A DNA stretch of 19,993 bases, taken from contig CAAENU010000178.1 in assembly GCA_900757415.1 (NCBI GenBank), forward strand, positions 1 to 19,993. The letters are read 5' to 3'. Source of the DNA: an uncultured Oscillospiraceae bacterium. Lineage in GTDB: Bacteria; Bacillota; Clostridia; Oscillospirales; Oscillospiraceae. The notes under the pieces were generated by a model. That model worked only from the letters and a program-made list of their open reading frames with translations. It searched no databases and was not told where the DNA came from. This document shows positions 7,068 through 14,163 of this stretch, one piece after another. Numbering within the stretch: the stretch's first letter is position 1; each line of letters begins with the position of its first letter. Made by a program: the position numbers and the translations under genes.

Positions 7068-8456
7068 ATGGGTAAGCTGCGGTTTTTGCTGGCACTGTGG
7101 CTGGGCAAACTGTCCATTCCGGCGCTGAAGATCACCCGTCACAACGGCACGGACTTTCCCGGCTCGCTGGCGGTGAAGGTGTGCCCCGACTTTCTGAAAT
7201 ATGTGGGCAAGCCCCCCATAATGGTGGCCGTCACCGGCACCAACGGCAAGACTACCGTCAGCAATATGCTGGTGGACATTCTGGAGGCGGAGGGCCACCG
7301 GGTGCTCAGCAACCGGGCGGGCAGCAACATCACCTCCGGCGTGTCCACGGCCTTCATCCGCAACTGCGACCTGCTGGGCCGGGTGAAGAAGTGCGACATG
7401 GCGGTGCTGGAGATCGACGAGCGGTCGGCCCCGAAGATCTATCCCTACGTGCGGCCCAATTATATTCTCATCACCAATCTCTTCCGGGATTCCATCATGC
7501 GCAACGCCCATCCGGGGTACATTGCCGACATTCTCAGTCGGAACCTGCCCCGTGAGAGCAAGCTGATCCTCAACGCCGACGATCTCATCTCCTGCGGCGT
7601 GGCGGCGGAAAACGCGCGGTGCTATTTCGGCATCGGCCCCATGCCCGGCGACGTGACGGACTGCGTGAACCTGCTGAATGACATGCGCATCTGCCCCCGC
7701 TGCGCCGGAAAGCTGCGGTATGAGTACCGCCGCTATCACCACATAGGCCACGCAGTATGCGAAAGCTGCGGCTTCCACTCCCCCGAGGCGGACTATCTGG
7801 CCCAGCAGGTGGACCTGAAGGCGCGCACTATGATGGTGCGGGAAAAGGACGGCGTGCAGCATCCCTATGAGCTGATCACCGACAGCCTGTTCAATATCTA
7901 TAACATGATGGCGGTGATCGCCGCCCTGCGGCAGCTGGGCCTGAGCCACGAGACCATCCGAAAGCGGTTCGCCGGGACGAAGATTCTGGAAAGCCGTCTG
8001 TCCGAGGAGAAGATCGGCGGCGTCAACGTGATCATGCAGATGTCCAAGGACAAGAACGCCCTGGCGTGCAGCCGGAACTTTGACTATATCCAGTCCAAGC
8101 CGGGCCGCAAGGAGCTGCTGGTGATGATGAACTGCATGGGCGTGTCCAAAAACTGGTCGGAGAATCCCAGCTGGATGTACGACACGGACTTCGAGTTTTT
8201 GAACCACGACGACATCGTGCAGCTGGTGTGCGCCGGACCGCGGGCGCGGGACTATAAGCTGCGGCTGCTGCTGGCGGGCATCCCGGAGGAGAAGATCTTT
8301 CTGGAGGACGATGAATTCAAGGCGCTGGACAAGCTATATCTGACGCCCGGCGACGATGTCTATATCCTGTACGGCGTGGACGGCACGCCGCTGGCCTTCC
8401 GGGTGAAGGCGAAGCTGAAGGAAAAACTGCTGGCGAAGGGAGGTCAGGCACAATGA
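7068..8456 (+). CDS. murT: MurT-like Mur ligase (lipid II isoglutaminyl synthase type)
   Basis: This 462-residue protein is a Mur ligase-fold enzyme. The ATP loop TGTNGKTT is at 56-63. The zinc ribbon specific to MurT is present as Cys209, Cys212, Cys231 and Cys234. A C-terminal DUF1727-type domain ends with a DTDFEF segment (Asp372, Asp374), the region that supplies an Asp to the amidotransferase active site in staphylococcal and pneumococcal MurT/GatD. MurT amidates the D-Glu of lipid II. Several otherwise typical stretches are altered here: NLFRDSIMRNAHPGYI replaces the usual FRDQLDRYGE, and MSKDKNALACSRNFDY replaces the usual KNPAGFNQ. It is therefore a divergent member. Its stop overlaps the next start (ATGA), so the two subunits are coupled. 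Confidence 0.88.
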   Translation: MGKLRFLLALWLGKLSIPALKITRHNGTDFPGSLAVKVCPDFLKYVGKPPIMVAVTGTNGKTTVSNMLVDILEAEGHRVLSNRAGSNITSGVSTAFIRNCDLLGRVKKCDMAVLEIDERSAPKIYPYVRPNYILITNLFRDSIMRNAHPGYIADILSRNLPRESKLILNADDLISCGVAAENARCYFGIGPMPGDVTDCVNLLNDMRICPRCAGKLRYEYRRYHHIGHAVCESCGFHSPEADYLAQQVDLKARTMMVREKDGVQHPYELITDSLFNIYNMMAVIAALRQLGLSHETIRKRFAGTKILESRLSEEKIGGVNVIMQMSKDKNALACSRNFDYIQSKPGRKELLVMMNCMGVSKNWSENPSWMYDTDFEFLNHDDIVQLVCAGPRARDYKLRLLLAGIPEEKIFLEDDEFKALDKLYLTPGDDVYILYGVDGTPLAFRVKAKLKEKLLAKGGQAQ

Positions 8457-9163
8457 GAGCGGAAATTCTATTCCCGGAGGTGTGCAACCTCTACGGTGAC
8501 TTGCAGAACATCTACTATCTGAAGCGGTGCTGCCCGGCGCTGGAGATCGTGGAGACTGATCTGAAATCCAAACCCGCCTTTCTGGACGGAGGCGCGGCGC
8601 TGGTATTCATGGGTTCTACCACGGAACAGGGACTGCAGCTGGCAGCGGACGCCCTGCGGCCCTATCGGGAGGCCATCGCGGAGAAGGTGGACGCGGGACA
8701 GCTGTTTCTGGCCACCGGCAATGCGCTGGATATTCTGGGGCAGTATATAGACAGCGACACAGCACCGCGCATTGAGGGGCTGGGGCTTCTCGACACCCAT
8801 GCCGAATATCATATGATGCAGCGGCACAACAGCTACTATGTGGGAAAATTTGAGGAGATGGATATTGTGGGCTTCAAGAGCCTGTTCGGCCACTCTCACG
8901 GCACGGGCGAGGCGCTGTTTGACACCGTGAAGGGCGTGGGCCGGGACGGTCAGGAGGGCAGCGGCGAGGGTTTCCGCCGGGGCGGACTGATGGCGACGTA
9001 TCTTATCGGGCCGCTGCTGATTTTGAACCCGCCGCTGTGCAAATGGCTGCTGCGGCAGATGGGGGCACCGTCTGACGCGCTGGCCTTCGAGGAGGCCGCC
9101 ATGGACAGCTACCGCAAGCGTGTGGCGGAGTTCATGGAACCGGGCCGGAGCTGGAAGTATTAA
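8453..9163 (+). CDS. gatD: GatD-like glutamine amidotransferase subunit lacking catalytic Cys and His
   Basis: This 236-residue class I amidotransferase-fold protein is coupled to the MurT-like gene by ATGA. It keeps the GatD N-terminus (LFPEVCNLYGDLQNIYYLK, about 6-24), the IEGLGLLD segment (107-114) and the VGF motif (139-141). Active GatD has Cys in CGGYQxLG and His in TYLHGP. Here the nucleophile elbow reads ATGNALDILG (87-96) and the second motif ATYLIGP (181-187). Thr88 or Gly89 replaces Cys, and Ile185 replaces His. I rechecked the codons (GCC ACC GGC AAT; CTT ATC GGG). The protein is predicted unable to release ammonia from glutamine. It may be a structural partner or have another role. 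The fold and pairing are well supported; inactivity is inferred. Confidence 0.85.
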   Translation: MRAEILFPEVCNLYGDLQNIYYLKRCCPALEIVETDLKSKPAFLDGGAALVFMGSTTEQGLQLAADALRPYREAIAEKVDAGQLFLATGNALDILGQYIDSDTAPRIEGLGLLDTHAEYHMMQRHNSYYVGKFEEMDIVGFKSLFGHSHGTGEALFDTVKGVGRDGQEGSGEGFRRGGLMATYLIGPLLILNPPLCKWLLRQMGAPSDALAFEEAAMDSYRKRVAEFMEPGRSWKY

Positions 9164-9210
9164 GAAGCCCAAACAGGAAAACAACAGGGCACACCGCAGG
9201 GAGGGAAAGC

Positions 9211-9726
9211 ATGAAAAAAGCAAAGGCGTATCAACTGATCCTGATCCCTCTCCTTCTCGTCATTGCTGCTGTGGGAGGGAGCCTTGCCTACAGCCGGTGG
9301 GATGCGGGCCATACTGTGCCCGGCCCCGAACCCCTGGAAGGTCGTTTACAGGGCGTTGGCGATTGGGCCGAAGGCGAACAGGGCTTGGAACTCCTTGGCG
9401 CGTATACCTTTGTCACCACAGAAGAAATCGACCCGGCCCGCATCAAAAAAGTATATGCCTATCAGCTTTCGGATGGCTCTGTTTACGGCTGGCTTTCCTA
9501 TCAACAGGAGCAGCAGGAGGATCAGTGGGAGAAAGAGAGTTCTGTGCCCGGCACCGATGCCAACTACGTCAAGGTGCTGCTGGAAGCAGAGGCGCAGCAT
9601 TGGGAAAAGGACTTGTTTTTGGGACACTATGGTCTGAGCGGGGTATTTTTTGCCATCAGCGACAGCCCCGAAACCTTAGCGAGTTATTTCCTCAGCTGCA
9701 CAGAGGGCAACTACTATCGCGGCTGA
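9211..9726 (+). CDS. Small membrane-anchored or secreted protein of unknown function
   Basis: This 171-residue protein follows the GatD-like gene by 47 bp and starts behind GGGAGGG. MKKAKAYQ and a hydrophobic stretch (about 8-27) ending AYSR form a signal peptide or single N-terminal anchor. There is no lipobox Cys. The rest is hydrophilic and probably extracytoplasmic, rich in Glu, Gln and aromatic residues (YAYQLSDGSVYGWLSYQQEQ), and ends SYFLSCTEGNYYRG. I do not recognise a family. Its base composition is lower in GC than the murT and gatD genes beside it, so it may be a more recent arrival. Its place downstream of a cell-wall-type ligase pair is suggestive only. Confidence 0.75.
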   Translation: MKKAKAYQLILIPLLLVIAAVGGSLAYSRWDAGHTVPGPEPLEGRLQGVGDWAEGEQGLELLGAYTFVTTEEIDPARIKKVYAYQLSDGSVYGWLSYQQEQQEDQWEKESSVPGTDANYVKVLLEAEAQHWEKDLFLGHYGLSGVFFAISDSPETLASYFLSCTEGNYYRG

Positions 9727-9740
9727 TCCGGAGCGTTCGG

Positions 9741-9840
9741 GGCGTCGAGGACGCCGCCCCCTACGGCAGGCGGCCCAAGCACACAACAGGTCCGTTTTGC
9801 GGCGCAAAATGGGCCTGTTTGCGCAGCTCTACGCTGCGCA
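9741..9840. repeat. Cluster of palindromes between two genes
   Basis: Three inverted repeats lie in the 195-bp gap. The first is GGCGTC-GAG-GACGCC (9741-9755). The second has 16-bp arms (9785-9800 and 9804-9819) that pair fully if two G-U pairs are allowed, around a three-base loop. The third is TGCGCAG/CTGCGCA (9820-9840). None has a T tract, so these are not ordinary terminators. They look like REP-type intergenic elements, which often occur in many copies per genome. Copy number cannot be judged from one window. Confidence 0.55.
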
Positions 9841-9921
9841 GAGTGATTTCCGGAACGGCGGGGTGGACATTTTGGCTCCGACTGCGGCATAATGGCACCA
9901 CACCGAAAGGAGCGTGACCAC

Positions 9922-10872
9922 ATGGATACCATCAAAACCGGCAGCTATCTGGCGGCGCTGCGGAAGAATGCGGGCATGACGCAGCAGGAGGCCGCTGACC
10001 GGCTCAGCATATCCAACAAAACCGTCAGCAAATGGGAGAGCGGCGGCGGGTTTCCCGACATTGCCATTCTGCCGGCGCTGGCGGAGCTGTACGGCGTGAC
10101 GGCGGACGACATTCTGGCGGGTGAAACGGTACGGGGCAGCACCGGCGGCCATCAGGTGGAGCAATATCTGACGCAGCGGGGTGAGCTTCGGTGGCAGATC
10201 GGCTACGCGGCGGCGGTGCTGTGCCTGATCACAGCCGTACTATTGAACAGCTATTTTTACTATTCCTCCTTCGGATATGTCATCGGTATCCTCATGCTTC
10301 CCATGGCTCTGGCCGCCGTGTGGGTGGGCTGGGGCAGCTGCCCCAGAGAGGCGCTGCGCCGCCGGATGGCAATGCTGCTGCCCTGTGGGGCGATGCTGGT
10401 ATGGAACGCTTTGGGCTTCTGGATCACCCCGGGACTGACACGCTGGCTGCTGACAGGCTATCCGCGGCAGTACAGTATGGGGGATAAGCTGCATCGCTTT
10501 ATCCAGTGGGATCTGACACTTTTGCTGCTGTCCGCCGTATACGTCCTGCTGCGGAGCGCTGTCCGTCGCTGGAGTGATGACCGCTTTCTGCTGCCCCCTC
10601 CCTACTTCCGGGTCACGGCCGCCATATGGCTGGCGGCGGTGGCAGAGGAGGTCGTCCACTGGATCGTGGCGCTGCCGCCCACTCTGGCCTACGCCGCCAG
10701 CACCGACAACGGCTATTGGGCGGGCGAATGGATCCGTGAGAGCGACAAGCTGCTCACGGCTTATGCCGAAACGCTCTCCTTCTCATATGTGCCGGGAATC
10801 GTCGTGGCCGTCACGATCCTGGCGCTGGTGATCACGGCGGTGGTGTCCCATCGGAAGCAGGACGCAGAATGA
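9922..10872 (+). CDS. Membrane-tethered XRE-family transcription regulator
   Basis: The ATG at 9922 is chosen because AAAGGAG lies nine bases upstream; an upstream ATG at 9892 has no such site. The 316-residue product has a helix-turn-helix of the cro/C1 type at residues 6-61 (LRKNAGMTQQEAADRLSISN, then KTVSKWESG). About six membrane helices follow, near 92-112, 115-137, 148-166, 196-214, 231-252 and 289-309. Such HTH-plus-membrane proteins are common in Clostridia and are thought to sense envelope or ligand signals. It is the last gene before the terminator at 10925, though the palindrome cluster upstream may give it separate expression. Its targets are unknown. Confidence 0.88.
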   Translation: MDTIKTGSYLAALRKNAGMTQQEAADRLSISNKTVSKWESGGGFPDIAILPALAELYGVTADDILAGETVRGSTGGHQVEQYLTQRGELRWQIGYAAAVLCLITAVLLNSYFYYSSFGYVIGILMLPMALAAVWVGWGSCPREALRRRMAMLLPCGAMLVWNALGFWITPGLTRWLLTGYPRQYSMGDKLHRFIQWDLTLLLLSAVYVLLRSAVRRWSDDRFLLPPPYFRVTAAIWLAAVAEEVVHWIVALPPTLAYAASTDNGYWAGEWIRESDKLLTAYAETLSFSYVPGIVVAVTILALVITAVVSHRKQDAE

Positions 10873-10924
10873 CCGGACTCGGGGCATGCCGCAGTTTTTC
10901 ACGGTTCACTTTTCACTCTTATCT

Positions 10925-10964
10925 GCAAAAAAGATGTCTGCCTTGCGGCAGACATCTTTTTTGC
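10925..10964. terminator. Strong bidirectional terminator between convergent units
   Basis: Perfect 18-bp arms (10925-10942 and 10947-10964) surround a TTGC loop; the core GATGTCTGCC is flanked by A6 and T6. It ends the plus-strand operon. On the minus strand it lies five bases beyond a second copy of the ileS stop codon at 10970-10972, so it was probably the original ileS terminator before the insertion described at 11015. Confidence 0.95.
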
Positions 10965-10969
10965 ATTTG

Positions 10970-11014
10970 TTACGCCAAATCGGGGAAGTTCTTCACCACG
11001 GCGGCGCAGCGGGG
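10970..11014 (-). repeat. Detached copy of the last 45 bp of ileS
   Basis: This stretch matches 11178-11222 at 44 of 45 positions and is offset by 208 bp. It encodes the last 14 residues of IleS (ending KNFPDLA) and the stop. The single difference, A at 10979 against G at 11187, is synonymous (GAT versus GAC). It has no start codon or upstream reading frame. It sits directly beside the terminator. Confidence 0.95.
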
Positions 11015-11177
11015 CGGGTGGTCGCAGCGCCGCCTGCGGCGGAACAAGCGTGACCACACGCAAGGCAGTGTCCCATTTCGCATGGCCCGAAAGGGTCTGC
11101 GAAACGGCAGACACAACGCGTTACCACCGCAAGCCGCAGCAAGGCAAAACTAACAAGGCACTCAGAACGCCTCGATC
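11015..11177. other. 163-bp hairpin-rich insert between the two ileS 3'-end copies
   Basis: No convincing gene is present. It holds GTGGTC/GACCAC (11018-11057) around a GC-rich inner palindrome. A longer stem-loop follows at 11068-11114: GTGTC/GACAC outside, TTTCGCA/TGCGAAA next, then GGCCC-GAAA-GGGTC with a GNRA-type tetraloop on the plus strand. The 8-bp palindrome AACGCGTT is at 11115-11122, and two direct GCAAGGCA repeats are at 11060 and 11139. Its origin is unknown. A remnant of an element that integrated at the ileS 3' end is the simplest reading. Confidence 0.6.
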
Positions 11178-11222
11178 TTACGCCAAGTCGGGGAAGTTCT
11201 TCACCACGGCGGCGCAGCGGGG
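11178..11222 (-). repeat. In-gene copy of the 45-bp direct repeat (ileS 3' end)
   Basis: This is the partner of 10970-11014. The repeat begins exactly at the stop codon (TTA at 11178 on the plus strand) and stops after 45 bp, where the two copies diverge completely. That pattern is typical of att sites made by site-specific integration at the 3' end of a gene. Confidence 0.9.
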
Positions 11223-13946
11223 GCACAGCTCGGGGTGCTGGCTGTCGCTGCCCACGCTGGGCAGCACCTTCCAGCAGCGCAGGCACTTGCTGCCGGCGGC
11301 GGGACGGACGGTGACGGACAGTTCGCGGCCCACCTCCACACGCACCTGAGAGACGATGAGCAGGTCTGCCAGGTCGGCGGCGTCCATATCGGTCAGGAAG
11401 GCGTCCTCGGCGGTGACAGTCAGATCCACCTCCGCCTCCAGGCTCTTGCCGATGGTCTTGGCGGCGCGGGCCTGCTCCAGCGCACCGTTGACGGCGGTAC
11501 GCAGGGCGGCGATGCGGCCCCACTTGGCCATCTCGTCCTCGCTGAGGGCATAGTCGGCATAGGGCTGCACCATCTCGTTGAACAGGACGTTCCGCGCATC
11601 ATCGCTGCTGCGGTGAGGCATGGCCAGCCAGATCTCATCGCAGGTAAACGCCAGAATGGGAGCAAACATACGGGTCATGGCATCCAGGATCAGGAACAGG
11701 GCAGTCTGGGCGCTGCGGCGCTCCAGTCCATCAGCGGCAGCGCAGTACAAACGGTCCTTCAGGATATCGAAGTAGAAGGAGCTGAGGTCGACGACGCAGA
11801 AGTCGTTGACCATATGGGACACCACATGGAACTCATAGTTGTCATAGGCGGCGAACACCTTGGTGATCAGGTCGTTCAGGCGGGTGACGGCCCACTTGTC
11901 CAGCGGCAGCATGTCGGCGGGCTGTACCAGATCGTCTGCGTTGAAGCCCACCAGATTGTCCAGGCAGAACTTGGCGGTGTTGCGGAACTTCAGATAGTTC
12001 TGGCTCAGTTGCTTGAAGATCTCGTCAGAGCAGCGGACATCCACGTGATAGTCGGCGCTGCCGGCCCACAGACGCAGCAGATCGGCGCCGTACTTGTCGA
12101 AGATCTCGGCGGGATCCATGCCGTTGCCCAGAGACTTGTGCATGGCCTTGCCCTCGCCGTCCACGGTCCAGCCGTGGGTAACGCACTCCTTGAACGGAGC
12201 GCCGCGGCCCAGCGCGCCCACGGCCACCAGCAGGGAGGACTGGAACCAGCCGCGATACTGGTCAAGACCCTCGATATACATGGTGGCGGGCCAGAATTTC
12301 TGATCACGCTCCATGGCGGCGAAGTGGGTAGAGCCGGAATCGAACCAACCGTCCAGCGTGTCGGTTTCCTTGTCAAAGCCGGCGGACTTGCCGCAATGGG
12401 GGCAGGTGAAACCCTTGGGCAGGATGTCCTCGGCCTCCATGTCGAACCAGGCGTTGGAACCCTTCTTCTCGAACAGGTTGGCCACGGCCTCGATGCTCTC
12501 CTCAGTGCAGACGGGTTTGCCGCAGTCCTTGCAGTAGAACACAGGGATGGGCAGACCCCAGCGGCGCTGGCGGCTGATGCACCAGTCGGTACGCTCCAGA
12601 ATCATGGAGCGCATACGATCCTTACCCCAAGAGGGAACCCAGCGGACATCCTCGCAGGCGGCGATAGCGTCGTCCTTGAAGGAGTCCACGGAGCAGAACC
12701 ACTGGGGGGTGGCGCGGAAGATGATGGGGTTCTTGCAGCGCCAGCAGTGGGGATAGCTGTGGACGATATCCTCGCTGGCAAAGAGGGAGCCGTTATCCTT
12801 CATATCCTGCAGGATGACGGGGTTGCTTTCGTCGGTGGTCATGCCCTCGTACTTGCCGGCGTAGGCGGTATGCTTGCCCTGATCGTCCACGGGCACCACC
12901 ATATCCATGCCGTAGCGCTTGCACGTCAGATAGTCGTCGGCACCGAAGCCGGGCGCGGTATGGACGCAGCCGGTACCGGAATCCATGGTGACATAGTCGG
13001 CCAGCAGCAGGCGGCTGGTCTTGGGCAGGAAGGGATGGCTGGCCAGCATATTCTCGAAGAAAGAGCCGGGGTGGGTCTCCACGATCTCATAGCTGTCAAA
13101 ACCGCCGATCTTCATGACCTTGTCTGTCAGCGCCTCGGCCATGATATACATATCGCCGTTGGGCGCCTTGACGATGGCGTAGCTTTCATCGGGATGCAAG
13201 GCGATGGCCAGGTTGCCGGGCAGCGTCCAGATGGTGGTGGTCCAGATCACGAAGTAGAGCTTGCTGTGATCCAGATGGGACAGCTTGCCCAGATCGTCAT
13301 TCATGGGGAATTTGACATAAACGGTGGTGCAGGGATCGTCCTTATACTCGATCTCCGCCTCGGCCAGCGCCGTCTCGTCGTGGGGGCACCAGTATACAGG
13401 CTTGAGGCCCTTGTAGATGTGGCCGTTCTGGTACATCTTGCCGAATACCCGGACCTCCTGCGCCTCAAAGCCGGGGTCCATGGTCTTGTAGGGATGCTCC
13501 CAGTCGGCCACCACGCCCATGCGCTTGAACCCCTCGCGCTGGACATCGATATAGTGGTCGGCAAACTCATGGCAGGCGGTGCGGAAGTCCGCCACGCTCA
13601 TGGCCTTGTGGTTGAGCTTGTTCTGCTTGATAATGGCGGATTCGATAGGCATGCCGTGGTTATCCCAGCCGGGAATATAGGGGGTATAGTAACCCCGCAT
13701 GGCATACATACGGGTGATAAAGTCCTTCAGGGACTTATTCAGGGCGTGGCCCATGTGCAGCGCGCCGTTGGAGAACGGAGGGCCGTCATGCAGGTTGAAC
13801 AGAGGCTTACCCTCGTTCTTCTTCAGCAGTTCGTTGTAAAGATCCAGCTCCTCCCAGTGCTTGAGCATATCCGGCTCGCGCTTGGGCAGGCCGGCGCGCA
13901 TGGGAAAGCCGCTCTTGGGCATGTTCAACGTCTTTTTGTATTCCAT
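11178..13946 (-). CDS. ileS: Isoleucyl-tRNA synthetase
   Basis: IleS attaches isoleucine to tRNA-Ile in the cytoplasm. The 922-residue product has the normal bacterial length. The HIGH motif is HMGH at 64-67 (PPFSNGALHMGHALNKS). The KMSKS motif appears as AMHKS at 601-605 (GEGKAMHKSLGNGM), keeping the functional second Lys. The editing domain lies between about 200 and 390. The C-terminal zinc site is Cys888, Cys891, Cys908 and Cys911. The ATG is preceded by AAGGAGAAGCAAC. Expression is controlled by the T-box leader at 14129-14413. The last 45 bp, which include the final zinc-site Cys codon, lie in the direct repeat; the reading frame is intact. Confidence 0.98.
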   Translation of the reverse strand: MEYKKTLNMPKSGFPMRAGLPKREPDMLKHWEELDLYNELLKKNEGKPLFNLHDGPPFSNGALHMGHALNKSLKDFITRMYAMRGYYTPYIPGWDNHGMPIESAIIKQNKLNHKAMSVADFRTACHEFADHYIDVQREGFKRMGVVADWEHPYKTMDPGFEAQEVRVFGKMYQNGHIYKGLKPVYWCPHDETALAEAEIEYKDDPCTTVYVKFPMNDDLGKLSHLDHSKLYFVIWTTTIWTLPGNLAIALHPDESYAIVKAPNGDMYIMAEALTDKVMKIGGFDSYEIVETHPGSFFENMLASHPFLPKTSRLLLADYVTMDSGTGCVHTAPGFGADDYLTCKRYGMDMVVPVDDQGKHTAYAGKYEGMTTDESNPVILQDMKDNGSLFASEDIVHSYPHCWRCKNPIIFRATPQWFCSVDSFKDDAIAACEDVRWVPSWGKDRMRSMILERTDWCISRQRRWGLPIPVFYCKDCGKPVCTEESIEAVANLFEKKGSNAWFDMEAEDILPKGFTCPHCGKSAGFDKETDTLDGWFDSGSTHFAAMERDQKFWPATMYIEGLDQYRGWFQSSLLVAVGALGRGAPFKECVTHGWTVDGEGKAMHKSLGNGMDPAEIFDKYGADLLRLWAGSADYHVDVRCSDEIFKQLSQNYLKFRNTAKFCLDNLVGFNADDLVQPADMLPLDKWAVTRLNDLITKVFAAYDNYEFHVVSHMVNDFCVVDLSSFYFDILKDRLYCAAADGLERRSAQTALFLILDAMTRMFAPILAFTCDEIWLAMPHRSSDDARNVLFNEMVQPYADYALSEDEMAKWGRIAALRTAVNGALEQARAAKTIGKSLEAEVDLTVTAEDAFLTDMDAADLADLLIVSQVRVEVGRELSVTVRPAAGSKCLRCWKVLPSVGSDSQHPELCPRCAAVVKNFPDLA

Positions 13947-14000
13947 GTTGCTTCTCCTTTTCTATGTGAAAAAATTTGATTTTTGATTTCCGCTCTTTTC

Positions 14001-14103
14001 TGTCATTCCGAGCCAGTGACCGATGTCACTGGCGTGGGAATCCGTATGTCAGGTAAAGGAAAACGGATTGCCACACCAGTCTGCGGACTGGTTCGCAATG
14101 ACA
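14001..14103. repeat. Inverted pair of REP-like palindromes in the ileS leader
   Basis: The unit 14001-14043 starts TGTCATTCCGAGCCAGTG and contains an 8-bp stem CCAGTGAC/GTCACTGG. The unit 14075-14103 ends GGTTCGCAATGACA and contains ACCAGTC/GACTGGT. Reverse-complemented, the second clearly resembles the first, so the two are head-to-head copies. They lie between the T-box terminator and the ileS start. In style they resemble dispersed palindromic repeats of gut Firmicutes; copy number is unverified. Confidence 0.65.
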
Positions 14104-14128
14104 GGATAGTGCTATCAGCCAAAACAAA

Positions 14129-14163
14129 AAGCGCCTTTGTCTCGTCAAGAGACAAAGGCGCTT
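14129..14163 (-). terminator. Regulated terminator of the T-box leader
   Basis: On the minus strand AAGCGCCTTTGTCTC, a TTGAC loop and GAGACAAAGGCGCTT are followed by TTTGTTTT. The 15-bp arms are perfect. Its 5' arm supplies the 3' strands of the antiterminator, so charging of tRNA-Ile decides whether transcription reaches ileS 180 bp downstream. Confidence 0.93.

Noticed and set aside
11105..11130. T-box-like string GGTGGTAACGCG on the minus strand in the ileS insert
   Set aside because: It lies downstream of ileS, has no stem I or terminator partner, and differs from the core UGGUACC. I regard it as coincidence.
11235..13979. A 914-codon open frame on the plus strand opposite ileS
   Set aside because: It is the antisense shadow of a GC-rich gene with biased third positions. 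The product is a low-complexity run of Gly, His, Ala and Val, and ileS has every motif.
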